This document shows positions 29,392 through 38,562 of a stretch of DNA of 50,301 bases, piece after piece; position 1 is the first letter of the stretch, and each line of letters begins with the position of its first letter. The translations under genes were made by a program, and so were the position numbers. Under the pieces are notes generated by a model that was given only the letters and a program-made list of their open reading frames with translations, made no database searches and had not been told where the DNA came from. Origin of the DNA: Mycobacterium sp. (lineage in GTDB: Bacteria; Actinomycetota; Actinomycetes; Mycobacteriales; Mycobacteriaceae); the NCBI GenBank assembly GCA_025966225.1, contig JAOPVI010000316.1:1-50301 (forward strand), written 5' to 3'.

Positions 29392-29778
29392 TCAGAGGTC
29401 GGCGAGATCGTCCGGCACGTCGACGGCGTACAGACGCAACGCCTCCAAGGGCACTACCTCGAGCGTGCGCTCGTGGGTGGCCGCCAGCACCACCGGAGCG
29501 GCGTGGCCGTCCTGATGTGCGCGCAGCCAGTTCGTGGCGGTGACACACCAGCGGTCCCCAGGTGCCAGTCCAGGAAACCGGTACTGCGGCATTGGCGTCG
29601 ACAGGTCGTTGCCGATGGAGCGCTGGTGCTCGAGGAAGTCGCCGGTCACGACGGCGCAGATGGTGTGCCTGCCGACATCCTCGGGACCCGTCGAGCAGCA
29701 CCCGTCCCGGTAGAAGCCGGTGACGGGATCGGTGCCACATGGCTCCAGTGGGCCGCCGAGCACGTTGCGATCAGACAT
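29392..29778 (-). CDS. DUF2237 family protein
   Basis: This is a 128-residue protein of the DUF2237 family. Conserved features are NVLGGPLEPCGTDPVTGFYR, a Cys pair in DGCCSTGPEDVGRHTICAV, FLEHQRSIGNDLSTP and PGDRWCVTATNWLRA. The repeated conserved Cys and His residues suggest metal binding, but no function is established. Its stop lies seven bases from the leuB stop in convergent orientation. It may be transcribed with the upstream monooxygenase-like gene (29797-30123), 18 bases away. Confidence 0.85.
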   Translation of the reverse strand: MSDRNVLGGPLEPCGTDPVTGFYRDGCCSTGPEDVGRHTICAVVTGDFLEHQRSIGNDLSTPMPQYRFPGLAPGDRWCVTATNWLRAHQDGHAAPVVLAATHERTLEVVPLEALRLYAVDVPDDLADL

Positions 29779-29796
29779 CGGCCAAGTATCCCGCGG

Positions 29797-30123
29797 CTAG
29801 GTGCGCTGGTGTACCGACTCGACCGTGTAGAAGTGCGGATCGAAGCTCGACGCCAATTCCGCAGCGGCGCGCATGTGTTCCTGAGCGGCCGGATTGGTCT
29901 GCATCGCCGCGAAGGCGTCCGCGTCGTCCCATTGCGCGTAGTTGACGACGCGGGTGCCGTCGACGCTGACGTGGATGTTGGCAGACCGGAAGCCGGTTAG
30001 GTGCTGCATGACCTGCTCGGTGGCGTCGGTGAGCAACGCGGCGAGTGTCTTGGCGTGGTCTGGATCGACGGTGAAGACATTGATGAGCGTCGCGTACGGG
30101 CCGTGTTCGACGATGGTGGTCAT
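29797..30123 (-). CDS. Antibiotic biosynthesis monooxygenase (ABM)-domain protein
   Basis: This 108-residue ferredoxin-like alpha/beta protein has the ABM arrangement: TLINVFTVDPDHAKTLAALL, a helix, GFRSANIHVSVDGTRVVNYA and QWDDADAFAAMQ. Such small proteins act as cofactor-free monooxygenases or as dimeric binding domains. Start ATG 30123 is preceded on the minus strand by a GGAGGAAGC stretch. It is divergent from a MarR regulator across a 60-base gap that carries an inverted repeat, so it is the likely target of that regulator. The substrate is not deducible. Confidence 0.85.
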   Translation of the reverse strand: MTTIVEHGPYATLINVFTVDPDHAKTLAALLTDATEQVMQHLTGFRSANIHVSVDGTRVVNYAQWDDADAFAAMQTNPAAQEHMRAAAELASSFDPHFYTVESVHQRT

Positions 30124-30143
30124 GCTTCCTCCAGTGTCAGGTT

Positions 30144-30175
30144 CCTTACATATTCGAGCCTATCTCAATGTAAGG
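30144..30175. promoter_or_regulatory. Candidate MarR operator in divergent promoter
   Basis: Perfect inverted arms CCTTACAT (30144-30151) and ATGTAAGG (30168-30175) are separated by 16 bases, between the ABM gene and the marR start. The flanks AGGTTCCT and its near copy extend similarity outside the arms. Placement just upstream of both genes suggests autoregulated control of both. Confidence 0.6.
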
Positions 30176-30183
30176 TTCCTGTC

Positions 30184-30627
30184 ATGTCCGTATCCGAAGT
30201 CGAAGGTGGCGTGGGCTACCTGGTGAAGCGGGTCCAGCAGTCGATGCGACGCCGCTGCGATGCCGCGTTGCGGCCCACCGGGTTGTCCATGGCCCAGTAC
30301 GCGGCGCTGCGCGCGCTCGCCGACCATCCTGACGCGTCGGCATCCGAACTGGCCCGGCTCTGCTTCGTCACCAGGCAGTCGCTGCAAGATCTGCTGACGA
30401 GTCTGCGAGCGTCCGGTCTGGTGCGGGCGGCGACCTCACCTGGACGGGGTCGCGCCAACGCGCTGGCGCTCACCCCAACTGGGCGCAAGCGCTTGACGGC
30501 CAGCCATGACGCGGTCATCGGTGTGGAACATGCGATGGTTCAAGGGCTTTCGACGGGCGCTAGGCGGCAGTTGGCGGACCTTCTTACCCAATGCGCGGAG
30601 AATCTCGAGCACGGTCCGGCCGATTGA
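30184..30627 (+). CDS. MarR-family transcriptional regulator
   Basis: This 147-residue regulator has an N-terminal dimer helix (GYLVKRVQQSMRRRCDAAL). A winged helix-turn-helix follows (MAQYAALRALADHPDASASE, LARLCFVTRQSLQDLLTSLR), with the wing at TSPGRGRANALALTPTGRKR. A C-terminal dimer helix closes the protein. Regulators of this family usually repress a neighbouring operon and release DNA on binding a small phenolic ligand. Start ATG 30184 lies eight bases after the inverted repeat, so binding there would block its own transcription. The divergent ABM gene and perhaps the DUF2237 gene are the probable targets. Confidence 0.9.
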   Translation: MSVSEVEGGVGYLVKRVQQSMRRRCDAALRPTGLSMAQYAALRALADHPDASASELARLCFVTRQSLQDLLTSLRASGLVRAATSPGRGRANALALTPTGRKRLTASHDAVIGVEHAMVQGLSTGARRQLADLLTQCAENLEHGPAD

Positions 30628-30683
30628 ACACACGCGACTGCGCAGTGGGTCGACGTGATCGGCTGTATCGCATCCGCGGGTGC

Positions 30684-31889
30684 TCAGTCGCGCGGCACCT
30701 GACTTCGCAGCGGATCGGCGTCGACGGGCACCAGCGGCAGTGCCACCAACGGGAACAGCGCGCACAGCGCGAACGCCAGCGGGAAACCCGCCGTCGTGAT
30801 GATCGCCCCGAAGACCGGCGGCACGATGCCCGTCATCAGCAACTGGCTGGTGTTCTGCGTGCCTAGTGCCCGGCCGCTCCAGAACGGACCCGCCAACTCG
30901 GCGATCGCGGTGAACGCCAAGCCGTTGTCGGACACCGTGATCACCGATGCGGCCACCATCACCGCGACGGACAGCGGCGAGTGCATCAGATCGGTCACGG
31001 CGAGCAGGCCCATCGCAATCGCCGCGCCGATCGCGATGGTCCTGATGGGGTGCATTCGCGATCCGGTCTTGTCGGACCATCGGCCCGCCGCGATTCTGCC
31101 TGCTGCGCCGAGGATCTGGGCGAAGGTCACCATGGCGCCAGCGGACGCGGCCGACCAGCCGCGGTCGGCCATCAGCCACACCAGGGTGAAGGTCCACACC
31201 AGGCACTGCGGCACGACGAGCAGCACCGAGACGGCGTGAATGCGCCACAACGTCGATGACCCGCGGTAGGGATTGGCGAGCTCGTCGGAGTGTGCCTCTG
31301 CCCGAGGCGGTCGCGGCGGGTCCAGCACGCCTACGGCGCTGATTACCGCGGCGGCGGCGCAGGCGATCGCCGGGAACAGCAGCGCCTCGGTGACGCCCCT
31401 AGATTCGGCCAGTCGGGGAATCACCAAGGCGCCCAAGCCGACTCCCAAGGGCTGCGCGGTCTGGCGAATGCCCATCACGAGCCCACGCTGATGGGGTGGA
31501 AACCAGCCGACCACCAGTCGGCCGCTGGCGGAGTTGCTGCTTGCGGCCGCCATGCCCCCGAGGAACAGGAAGATTCCGACTGTGACGAGGGAATGGGCCG
31601 AGGCGGCTGCAAAGGCCGCCGCGGCGGTGAGCGCGGAGCCCACGGCGAGCACGAGTCGTTCGCCGAAGCGGTCGACGAGGTAACCCCATGCGATGAGGGT
31701 CGCCACCATGCCGAAGCTGGGCAGCGCCGAGATGAGGCCGGCACCGGCCAGGTCGAGGCCGCGGTCGGCGTGAAGGGTCGGGATCAGGAAGGCGACGCCG
31801 TTGATGAACACGTTGGCGCACAAGGTCGCGGTCAGTGCGATCACGAGCAATGACCACCGACGGACAGTGCCGATCGCCGCGGTGGTCAT
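30684..31889 (-). CDS. Major facilitator superfamily transporter (Rv2994 homologue)
   Basis: This 401-residue transporter has about twelve hydrophobic segments. MFS signatures include the loop 2-3 motif GYLVDRFGERLVLAVGS, and the corresponding loop after helix 8 contains GRWSDKTGSRMHPIRT. It starts with WSLLVIALTATLCANVFING and ends DPLRSQVPRD. M. tuberculosis has an MFS gene, Rv2994, next to leuB. The substrate is unknown. ATG 31889 has GGGAG nine to ten bases upstream; a TTG at 31907 is unlikely. It lies downstream of the formamidase genes on the same strand, separated by 83 bases. Confidence 0.88.
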   Translation of the reverse strand: MTTAAIGTVRRWSLLVIALTATLCANVFINGVAFLIPTLHADRGLDLAGAGLISALPSFGMVATLIAWGYLVDRFGERLVLAVGSALTAAAAFAAASAHSLVTVGIFLFLGGMAAASSNSASGRLVVGWFPPHQRGLVMGIRQTAQPLGVGLGALVIPRLAESRGVTEALLFPAIACAAAAVISAVGVLDPPRPPRAEAHSDELANPYRGSSTLWRIHAVSVLLVVPQCLVWTFTLVWLMADRGWSAASAGAMVTFAQILGAAGRIAAGRWSDKTGSRMHPIRTIAIGAAIAMGLLAVTDLMHSPLSVAVMVAASVITVSDNGLAFTAIAELAGPFWSGRALGTQNTSQLLMTGIVPPVFGAIITTAGFPLAFALCALFPLVALPLVPVDADPLRSQVPRD

Positions 31890-31972
31890 AGGCCCATGCT
31901 CCCGCAAGGCATCTCACGATGTCGAACTGTGATCTCAAATCATGAGACAGAGCTGATGGGGAATCATCGTGG

Positions 31973-33220
31973 TTAGGACGAGACCGCACAGCTCCCTCTA
32001 TCGGCTGACACCGGTCCCGCAGTCGACGGCCGGATGTCGAAGTCGAAGATCGCGGTCGGCAGATAAAGCGAACAGCAGGCATTGGGAATGTCGACGACGC
32101 CGCTGACGCGCCCTTCGATCGGTGCCGCGCCGAGCAGCAGATAGGCCTGTGGCCCGGAGTAGCCGAACTTTTCCAGGTATGTGACGGCATTCAGGCAGGC
32201 GTTGCGGTAGGCGACCGTGGCGTCGTTGTACAACTGCGTATCGGTGTCGTGGTCGACGCCGATCCCGATGAAGGTGACGAATTCCGAATACCGCGGCTCC
32301 ACGTTGCCGGGCATCAGGATCGGGTTCGTGGTGACGCCGTAGGTCTCCATGCCGCCCTTGATCAGGTCGACGTGAAAATCGATGAAACCACCCATCTCGA
32401 TGGCGCCGCAGAAGGTGATCTCGCCGTCGCCCTGGCTGAAGTGCAGGTCGCCGCCCGAGAACAGTGCTCCCGGCACGTGCACCGGATAGAACACCCGCGA
32501 CCCTCGGGTGAAGTTCTTGATGTCGTGGTTGCCGCCGTTCTCCCGCGCAGGAACGGTGCGGGCGCCGTCGCGGCCAATCGCCGCCAACACGTCGCCGGAG
32601 GCCGTGCCGCCGAGCACCGACTCCTCGAGCGGTGGGAGGGCCAGAGCGGGGACACGGTCCGGGTCGGTCGCGATGAGGGCCCGCTCGCGATCGTTCCAAC
32701 GCTTGAGCAGCTCCGGCGACGGCGCGGTGCCGAACAGTCCGGGATGGGTGATCCCGGTGAACTCGACACCGGGAATGTGCCGCGACGTGCACTTCTGGCC
32801 CGAGAAGTCCCAAACCGCCTTGTATGCATCGGGGAAACGGTCGGTGAGGAACCCTCCGCCGTTCTGCTTGGCGAAGATCCCGGTGTAACCCCAGCCCTGG
32901 CCGGCGACCTCCCCGACCTCCTGCGGTATTGGCCCCAGGTCCAGGATGTCGACGACCAGCAGATCGCCGGGTTCGGCGCCCTCGACGAAGATGGGGCCGG
33001 ACAGCATGTGGGCATGACTGAGGTCGACGTCCCGCACGTCGTTGGCCGAATCGTTGTTCCCGATCTGTCCGTCGGTCCAGTCGCGGCATTCCACGCGGAT
33101 CGACTGGCCGGGGCGGACGTGAACGGCAGGCGGAATGTCGGGGTGCCACCTGTTGTGGCCAGGTACCGCTTGTTCGCGCATGGAGCGGGCTTGGTCGACG
33201 GTAAAGACGACATCAGGCAT
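31973..33220 (-). CDS. fmdA: Acetamidase/formamidase FmdA
   Basis: FmdA hydrolyses formamide or short amides to ammonia and the acid. The 415-residue protein shows FmdA/AmdA family features: GHNRWHPDIPPAVHVRPGQS, NDVRDVDLSHAHMLSGPIFV, GWGYTGIFAKQNGGGFL, ENGGNHDIKNFTRGSRVF, GGDLHFSQGDGEITFCGAIE and VVDIPNACCSLYLP. The His and Asp residues in these segments match the metal-binding set of the family. ATG 33220 has TTGGAGA six bases upstream. The zinc-ribbon gene fmdB precedes it with a 12-base gap, so the pair forms an operon like that of Methylophilus and other amide users. Confidence 0.93.
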   Translation of the reverse strand: MPDVVFTVDQARSMREQAVPGHNRWHPDIPPAVHVRPGQSIRVECRDWTDGQIGNNDSANDVRDVDLSHAHMLSGPIFVEGAEPGDLLVVDILDLGPIPQEVGEVAGQGWGYTGIFAKQNGGGFLTDRFPDAYKAVWDFSGQKCTSRHIPGVEFTGITHPGLFGTAPSPELLKRWNDRERALIATDPDRVPALALPPLEESVLGGTASGDVLAAIGRDGARTVPARENGGNHDIKNFTRGSRVFYPVHVPGALFSGGDLHFSQGDGEITFCGAIEMGGFIDFHVDLIKGGMETYGVTTNPILMPGNVEPRYSEFVTFIGIGVDHDTDTQLYNDATVAYRNACLNAVTYLEKFGYSGPQAYLLLGAAPIEGRVSGVVDIPNACCSLYLPTAIFDFDIRPSTAGPVSADRGSCAVSS

Positions 33221-33232
33221 GGGAGTCTCCAA

Positions 33233-33517
33233 TCAGGGTCGCGGCAACTTGGCGTGTCGGGGATCGATGGTGATCGGCGTGGCGCGGCGTGACCGTCCGG
33301 GCACGCCGGACACGACCTGGGGTGAATCGGCGCTGCGGGCGCTGGCTTCCAATGCGTTGCGCACGCCGGGTTCAACGAATGCCACCCCAGGAAGCCCGAA
33401 CACCCGGCGCGCTGCATTGCCGCAGTCCGGGCAGGTCGCCGAGGGTTCCACCTCGGCCATCGGCCGCACCAGGTCGAAGCGGCCACAAGGGTCGCAACGG
33501 TATCGATAGGTGGGCAT
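33233..33517 (-). CDS. fmdB: FmdB-type zinc-ribbon protein
   Basis: This 94-residue protein has an N-terminal FmdB zinc ribbon, PTYRYRCDPCGRFDLV, and a second knuckle CPDCGNAARRVFGLPGV. The two CxxC pairs bind zinc. The C-terminal half is polar and probably disordered. FmdB was named as a putative regulator of formamidase genes, although its exact role is unproven. ATG 33517 is preceded by GGAAGGAG at good spacing. Its position directly upstream of fmdA supports the name. Confidence 0.9.
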   Translation of the reverse strand: MPTYRYRCDPCGRFDLVRPMAEVEPSATCPDCGNAARRVFGLPGVAFVEPGVRNALEASARSADSPQVVSGVPGRSRRATPITIDPRHAKLPRP

Positions 33518-33664
33518 CGGAACTCCTTCCGCGCCGGTAGGGCGGATGAAAACCATTGCAGCACAGCCGGTGCTCGGCTGCCAGTCGACAATGTCGCGGC
33601 GAAGGCAACTGCACCGGTAGAACGCGGTTATTTCCGTGCGGGCCGGCCTCACTAGGCTGGCCGG

Positions 33665-34447
33665 ATGCGCCTTGGTCGAATTGCCAGCCCAGATGGGGTC
33701 GCCTTCGTGAGCATCGAGGGGGATCCCGCGGCAGACGCGGTTGCCCGCGAGATTGCCGAGCACCCCTTCGGCGACCCCACCTTCACCGGCCGGTCGTGGC
33801 CGCTGGCCGATGTGCGCCTGCTCGCGCCGATCCTGGCCAGCAAGGTGGTCTGTATGGGCAAGAACTACGCCGCCCATGCCGCCGAGATGGGCGGCGAGGC
33901 GCCCGAGGATCCGGTGATCTTCCTCAAACCCAACACCTCGATCATTGGCCCCAACGTGCCGATCCAACTCCCCGCGGACGCCAATCCCGTGCACCACGAG
34001 GGCGAGTTGGCAGCCGTCATCGGCAGGCCGTGCAAGGACGTGCTCGCGGCGAAGGCCGCCGAGAACATCCTCGGCTACACGATCGCCAACGACGTCTCCG
34101 CGCGCGATCAGCAGCGCAAGGACGGGCAGTGGATGCGCGCGAAGGGGCACGACACCTTCTGCCCGGTCGGGCCGTGGATCGACACCGACGTGAATCCGTC
34201 CGACCTCGAGCTCCGCACCGAGGTCAACGGTCAGGTGCGCCAGAGCAGCAATACGTCGCTGATGATCCACGACATCGGCGCGATCATCGAGTGGGTCTCG
34301 GCCGTGATGACTCTGCTTCCCGGCGACCTGATCCTCACCGGGACGCCGGAAGGCGTCGGCCCGATCGAAGATGGTGACACGGTGAGCATCACCATCGAGG
34401 GCATTGGAACGCTGACCAATCCCGTTGTGCGCAAAGGGAAGTCATGA
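33665..34447 (+). CDS. Fumarylacetoacetate hydrolase family enzyme (Rv2993c homologue)
   Basis: This 260-residue protein of the FAH superfamily includes fumarylpyruvate hydrolases and oxaloacetate decarboxylases/tautomerases. Motifs: [31 protein letters not shown], the metal-binding [31 protein letters not shown], and the C-terminal [17 protein letters not shown]. Glu and Asp residues at HHEGE and NDVSARD bind Mg2+. The M. tuberculosis orthologue Rv2993c is annotated as a hydroxyhepta-dienedioate isomerase, but the substrate is uncertain. ATG 33665 lies six bases after TAGGCT (33653-33658). gltX overlaps its stop. Confidence 0.9.
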   Translation: MRLGRIASPDGVAFVSIEGDPAADAVAREIAEHPFGDPTFTGRSWPLADVRLLAPILASKVVCMGKNYAAHAAEMGGEAPEDPVIFLKPNTSIIGPNVPIQLPADANPVHHEGELAAVIGRPCKDVLAAKAAENILGYTIANDVSARDQQRKDGQWMRAKGHDTFCPVGPWIDTDVNPSDLELRTEVNGQVRQSSNTSLMIHDIGAIIEWVSAVMTLLPGDLILTGTPEGVGPIEDGDTVSITIEGIGTLTNPVVRKGKS

Positions 34448-35916
34448 CCGAAGGAACCGTTCGAGTTCGATTCTGTCCGTCGCCTACCGGCACGCCACAC
34501 GTCGGTTTGGTGCGCACGGCATTGTTCAACTGGGCCTATGCCCGCCACACGGGTGGCACGTTCGTCTTTCGGATAGAGGACACCGATGCCGCCCGGGACA
34601 GCGCGGAGAGTTACGCCGCGATCCTGGATGCGCTGCGGTGGCTGGGACTCGACTGGGACGAGGGCCCCGAGGTCGGTGGTCCGTACGGCCCGTACCGCCA
34701 ATCCGAGCGCAGTGAGCTCTACCGCGATGTCATCGCGCGGCTGCAGGCCGCCGGTGAGGTCTACGAGGCGTACTCGACGGCGGAGGAGGTCGAGGCCCGC
34801 CACGCCGCGGCCGGTCGAAACCCGAAGCTGGGTTACGACAATCACGACCGCACGCTAACTGATGCCGACCGTGCGCAGTTTGTCGCCGAGGGGCGCAAGC
34901 CCGTGCTGCGCCTGCGGATGCCCGACGAGGACATCACGTGGAACGACCTGGTCCGCGGTCCCACGACGTTCGGGGCGGGCGTCGTGCCGGACTTCGCCAT
35001 CACCCGCGGTAGCGGAGCTCCGTTGTACACCTTGGTGAATCCGGTCGACGACGCGCTGATGAAGATCACCCACGTGCTTCGCGGCGAGGACATCCTGCCG
35101 TCCACCCCCCGTCAGATCGCGCTGTACCAGGCGCTGATGCGCATTGGTGTCGCGGAGCGGGTGCCCGAATTCGCCCATCTGCCAAGCGTGCTCGGCGACG
35201 GCAACAAGAAGCTCTCGAAGCGAGACCCGCAGTCGAACCTGTTCCTGCACCGCGACCGTGGCTTCATACCCGAGGGCCTGTTGAACTACCTTGCGCTGCT
35301 GGGCTGGGGCATCGCCGACGACCACGACCTTTTCAGTCTCGACGAGCTGGTGGCCGCCTTCGACGTCAAGGACGTCAACTCCAATCCCGCCCGCTTCGAT
35401 CAGAAGAAGGCCGACGCGATCAACGCCGAACACATCCGGTTGCTCGACGGCGCAGAATTCACCGCCCGGTTGCGGGATTACTTCGTTGCGCACGGCCACG
35501 ACACGGGTCTCGACGATCGTGGTTTCGCCAAGGCCGCCGGCCTGGTGCAGACGCGCATCGTCGTGCTCGGTGACGCGTGGGACCTGTTGAAGTTCCTCGA
35601 CAACGACTCCTTCGCGCTCGACGAGAAGTCGGCAGGCAAGGAGTTGCGCGCCGACGCCGTGGCGGTGCTCGACGCAGCCGTCGTGGCGCTCGACGCGGTC
35701 GGGGAGTGGACCACCGTCGGCATCGAAGCCGCGCTGAAGACCGCGCTGCTCGAGCAGCTGGAGCTAAAGCCGCGCAAGGCGTTCGGGCCCATCCGGGTGG
35801 CGGCTACCGGGGCTTCGGTCAGCCCTCCCCTCTTCGAATCGCTGGAACTGCTGGGCCGCGCCCGCAGTCTCCAGCGGTTGCGCGCGGGTCGCGACTACGC
35901 CGCGGCGGCCGGATAG
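34444..35916 (+). CDS. gltX: Glutamyl-tRNA synthetase GltX
   Basis: GltX charges tRNA-Glu with glutamate. In organisms that have GatCAB and no glutaminyl-tRNA synthetase, it also charges tRNA-Gln, which GatCAB then amidates. This 490-residue class I synthetase has the HIGH-type motif in [37 protein letters not shown], the zinc-less TYSTAEEV-type insert, [19 protein letters not shown], and the KMSKS-type motif KKLSKRD. An anticodon-binding alpha-helical C-terminal domain ends [12 protein letters not shown] 34444 overlaps the upstream FAH gene. The two tRNA genes it serves lie about 140 bases downstream. Confidence 0.97.
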   Translation: MTEGTVRVRFCPSPTGTPHVGLVRTALFNWAYARHTGGTFVFRIEDTDAARDSAESYAAILDALRWLGLDWDEGPEVGGPYGPYRQSERSELYRDVIARLQAAGEVYEAYSTAEEVEARHAAAGRNPKLGYDNHDRTLTDADRAQFVAEGRKPVLRLRMPDEDITWNDLVRGPTTFGAGVVPDFAITRGSGAPLYTLVNPVDDALMKITHVLRGEDILPSTPRQIALYQALMRIGVAERVPEFAHLPSVLGDGNKKLSKRDPQSNLFLHRDRGFIPEGLLNYLALLGWGIADDHDLFSLDELVAAFDVKDVNSNPARFDQKKADAINAEHIRLLDGAEFTARLRDYFVAHGHDTGLDDRGFAKAAGLVQTRIVVLGDAWDLLKFLDNDSFALDEKSAGKELRADAVAVLDAAVVALDAVGEWTTVGIEAALKTALLEQLELKPRKAFGPIRVAATGASVSPPLFESLELLGRARSLQRLRAGRDYAAAAG

Positions 35917-36052
35917 GGCGTTCCGAGTGCGCTGAAAAAGAGGCGCGGAATCTTTGATAGTCTGCTCGTCGGCCCGACAGGGCGCTCAGGCCACCGCCCG
36001 GAGCGCCCATCGGATCCGAAAATGCTCATGACCAGCGGTTATGGGCGGCCCA

Positions 36053-36124
36053 TGGGGTATGGTGTAATTGGCAACACAGCGGTTTCTGGTACCGCCATTC
36101 TAGGTTCGAGTCCTGGTACCCCAG
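36053..36124 (+). tRNA. glnU: tRNA-Gln (anticodon CTG)
   Basis: The acceptor stem pairs TGGGGTA (36053-36059) with TACCCCA (36117-36123). The anticodon stem GCGGT/ACCGC closes a loop TTCTGGT with anticodon CTG. The T-arm has GGTTCGAGTCC. The discriminator is G, and CCA is encoded (36125-36127). The tRNA reads CAG codons. Confidence 0.95.
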
Positions 36125-36188
36125 CCAATGAAGTGATTAGGTCAGTATTAGCCCCTGGGCTATGCTTTCCCTCGCAGAAATTGTTCTA

Positions 36189-36261
36189 GCCCCCGTCGTC
36201 TAGCGGCCTAGGACGCCGCCCTCTCACGGCGGTAGCGTGGGTTCGAATCCCATCGGGGGTA
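36189..36261 (+). tRNA. gluU: tRNA-Glu (anticodon CTC)
   Basis: The acceptor stem pairs GCCCCCG (36189-36195) with CGGGGGT (36254-36260). The anticodon stem CCGCC/GGCGG closes a loop CTCTCAC with anticodon CTC. The T-arm has GGTTCGAATCC. CCA is not encoded in full. It lies 61 bases after the tRNA-Gln CCA and probably shares its transcript. Confidence 0.95.
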
Positions 36262-36271
36262 CACATCGGCT

Positions 36272-36302
36272 CTGGACCACATAGTGGTCCAGGGCCTTTT
36301 TC
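36272..36302 (+). terminator. Terminator after the tRNA genes
   Basis: CTGGACCAC (36272-36280) pairs perfectly with GTGGTCCAG (36284-36292) around a three-base loop. It is followed by GGCC and a run of five T. This is a classical intrinsic terminator for the tRNA transcript. Confidence 0.85.
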
Positions 36303-36323
36303 GTAGGCCGCCGCGCAGTGCCG

Positions 36324-37025
36324 CTAGAGTCGCCGCGCCAGCGCATCGGCGGCTGCCAACAGGTCCGCAGCCCAGCGCGCCCCGGGTCGGCGCCCCATGC
36401 GGTCGATGGGGCCTGACACCGAAATCGCGGCGATCACCGTCCCACGCGCGTCACGTACGGGCGCTGAGACACTCGCCACTCCGGGTTCGCGCTCTGCGGC
36501 ACTCTGCGCCCACCCGCGCTTGCGTACCTCCGCGAGCGTCCGGTCGGTGAACTTGGCGTTTGGCAGCACCGCCTGTTGCGTCGCGGCGTCGCTGTGGGCC
36601 AGCAGGACCTTTGCGCCGGACCCTGCGGTCATCGGCAACCGCGTGCCGACGGGCACGGTGTCCCGCAGCCCGGCCGGCGGCTCGAGCGCAGCGATGCAGA
36701 CCCGGCTGGTGCCCTCGCGCCGATAGAGTTGCACGCTCTCGCCGGTGATTTCGCGCAGCCGCGGCAGGATGGCCGCCCCGGCCGCCAGAAGCGGATCGTT
36801 GACCCGTCCCGCGAGCTCGGTCAACGCGGGCCCCAGCAGCCAGCGGCCCTCGGGGTCGCGGGCCAGTAGCCGGTGCGTCTCGAGCCCGGCGGCCAGCCGG
36901 TGCGCGGTCGCGCGTGGCAGCCCGGTGCGCTCGCACAATTCGGCAAGCCCGCATGGCGACTCGGCGATCGTGTGCAGCACGCCCACCGCTTTGTCGAGCA
37001 CGCCGATACCGCTATCCTGTCTCAC
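36324..37025 (-). CDS. IclR-family regulator divergent from leuCD (Rv2989/LtbR-like)
   Basis: This 233-residue regulator has an N-terminal winged helix ([40 protein letters not shown]). An IclR effector domain follows ([56 protein letters not shown]). It is divergent from leuC, as is LtbR in Corynebacterium, which represses leucine and tryptophan genes. A role in leuCD control is therefore likely by context. The GTG start at 37025 lies six bases after TAGTAT on the minus strand, indicating a leaderless transcript. The effector is unknown. Confidence 0.9.
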   Translation of the reverse strand: MRQDSGIGVLDKAVGVLHTIAESPCGLAELCERTGLPRATAHRLAAGLETHRLLARDPEGRWLLGPALTELAGRVNDPLLAAGAAILPRLREITGESVQLYRREGTSRVCIAALEPPAGLRDTVPVGTRLPMTAGSGAKVLLAHSDAATQQAVLPNAKFTDRTLAEVRKRGWAQSAAEREPGVASVSAPVRDARGTVIAAISVSGPIDRMGRRPGARWAADLLAAADALARRL

Positions 37026-37030
37026 AGAGA

Positions 37031-37037
37031 GATACTA
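37031..37037. promoter_or_regulatory. Overlapping divergent -10 elements of iclR and leuCD
   Basis: GATACT on the plus strand and TAGTAT on the minus strand share the same bases (37031-37037). The two RNA polymerases cannot use both at once. A regulator bound here would affect both genes. Confidence 0.45.
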
Positions 37038-37046
37038 ACGTCCCGC

Positions 37047-37118
37047 ATGCTGAGATACACAATGAGATTGTCCGCGTCAGCCACGTGGACCACCGGAGGA
37101 ATGAAGAAAACGTCATGA
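37047..37118 (+). CDS. Small upstream ORF overlapping leuC start
   Basis: This is a 23-codon ORF (ATG 37047; ATG 37062 is also in frame) reading [18 protein letters not shown] and ending MKKTS. Its stop TGA at 37116-37118 overlaps the leuC ATG at 37115. It contains the only good ribosome site nearby (GGAGG at 37095-37099), which sits too far from leuC (about 15 bases). leuC may therefore depend on translation of this ORF. It is not rich in leucine. It may be a leader for translational coupling, or chance. Confidence 0.35.
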   Translation: MLRYTMRLSASATWTTGGMKKTS

Positions 37119-38554
37119 CAAACAAACCACGCACGATGGCAGAGAAGGTTTGGGCCGACCACGTCGTGGTCGCAGGCCCCGGCGAGGGGGAAGCTCGGGA
37201 ACCCGATCTCATCTACATCGACCTCCACCTCATCCACGAGGTCACCAGCCCGCAGGCCTTCGACGGACTGCGGCTGGCGGGCCGCCCGCTGCGCAGGCCC
37301 GATCTCACGATCGCCACCGAGGACCACAACGTTCCGACCATCGACATCGACAAGCCGATCGCCGACCCGATCTCGCGAACTCAGGTGGAAACGCTGCGCC
37401 GCAACTGCGAGGAGTTCGGGGTGCGGCTGTACCCGATGGGCGATGTCGAACAGGGCATCGTTCACATCATCGGCCCGCAGCTCGGACTCACCCAGCCGGG
37501 CATGACGGTGGTCTGTGGCGACAGCCACACCTCGACGCACGGGGCCTTCGGCGCGCTCGCCATGGGCATCGGCACCTCGGAGGTCGAGCATGTGTTCGCG
37601 ACCCAGACCCTGCCGCTGCGGCCCTTCAAGACCATGGCGGTCAACGTCGACGGCGTGCTGCCGCCCGGAGTCAGCGCCAAGGACATCATCTTGGCGGTGA
37701 TCGCGAAGATCGGTACCGGCGGCGGTCAGGGCTACGTCATCGAATACCGCGGCACCGCCATCGAATCGCTGTCGATGGAAGGCCGGATGACGATCTGCAA
37801 CATGAGCATCGAGGCCGGTGCCCGGGCGGGCATGGTGGCGCCCGACGAGACCACCTTCGCCTTCCTCCACGGTCGGCCCCACGCACCGACGGGCGCCGAT
37901 TGGGATGCCGCCGTAGCGGCCTGGAGTCGGCTTCGCACCGACGACGGTGCGGAATTCGATACCGAGGTCTACCTCGACGCCGCGAGACTGAGCCCGTTCG
38001 TCACATGGGGCACCAACCCGGGTCAGGGTGTGCCACTGGCTGATTCGGTGCCAGACCCCGAGTCGATCTTCGACGAGGGCGACCGCCAGTCCGCTGAGAA
38101 GGCGTTGACCTACATGGACCTTCGGCCCGGTACTGCGATGCGTGACGTCGCAGTGGACGCGGTCTTCGTCGGCTCCTGCACCAATGGACGCATCGAAGAC
38201 CTGAGAGTGGTCGCCGAGATATTGCGCGGCAGGCGGATCGCCGACGGGGTACGGATGTTGGTGGTGCCCGGGTCGATGCGCGTGCGCGCCCAGGCCGAAT
38301 CCGAAGGACTTGGCGAGATCTTCACGGCCGCGGGTGCCGAATGGCGACAGGCGGGGTGCTCGATGTGCCTCGGCATGAACCCCGACCAACTCGCGCCAGG
38401 GGAGCGCTGCGCGTCGACGTCGAACCGAAACTTCGAGGGCCGTCAAGGCAAGGGTGGGCGCACACACCTGGTTTCGCCGGCCGTGGCCGCCGCGACCGCG
38501 GTGCGGGGAACCCTCTCCTCGCCAGCCGATCTTTCCGTCACTACGAGTCGATAG
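37115..38554 (+). CDS. leuC: 3-isopropylmalate dehydratase large subunit LeuC
   Basis: LeuC carries the 4Fe-4S cluster and, with LeuD, isomerises 2- to 3-isopropylmalate in leucine synthesis. The 479-residue protein shows [20 protein letters not shown], and the cluster cysteines in [15 protein letters not shown] and [14 protein letters not shown]. It also has the aconitase-family ending [20 protein letters not shown]. Start ATG 37115 gives the family N-terminus (PRTMAEKVW). The open frame upstream to 36914 is antisense to the iclR gene and not coding. leuD follows after eight bases. Confidence 0.96.
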   Translation: MTNKPRTMAEKVWADHVVVAGPGEGEAREPDLIYIDLHLIHEVTSPQAFDGLRLAGRPLRRPDLTIATEDHNVPTIDIDKPIADPISRTQVETLRRNCEEFGVRLYPMGDVEQGIVHIIGPQLGLTQPGMTVVCGDSHTSTHGAFGALAMGIGTSEVEHVFATQTLPLRPFKTMAVNVDGVLPPGVSAKDIILAVIAKIGTGGGQGYVIEYRGTAIESLSMEGRMTICNMSIEAGARAGMVAPDETTFAFLHGRPHAPTGADWDAAVAAWSRLRTDDGAEFDTEVYLDAARLSPFVTWGTNPGQGVPLADSVPDPESIFDEGDRQSAEKALTYMDLRPGTAMRDVAVDAVFVGSCTNGRIEDLRVVAEILRGRRIADGVRMLVVPGSMRVRAQAESEGLGEIFTAAGAEWRQAGCSMCLGMNPDQLAPGERCASTSNRNFEGRQGKGGRTHLVSPAVAAATAVRGTLSSPADLSVTTSR

Positions 38555-38562
38555 GGGTCGAC

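Noticed and set aside
31890..31972. TCTCA/TGAGA inverted repeat upstream of the MFS gene as an operator
   Set aside because: The arms are only five bases long and could easily occur by chance; no regulator gene is adjacent.
36914..37114. N-terminal extension of LeuC
   Set aside because: It is antisense to the iclR gene, lacks family similarity, and LeuC proteins start near PRTMAEKVW.
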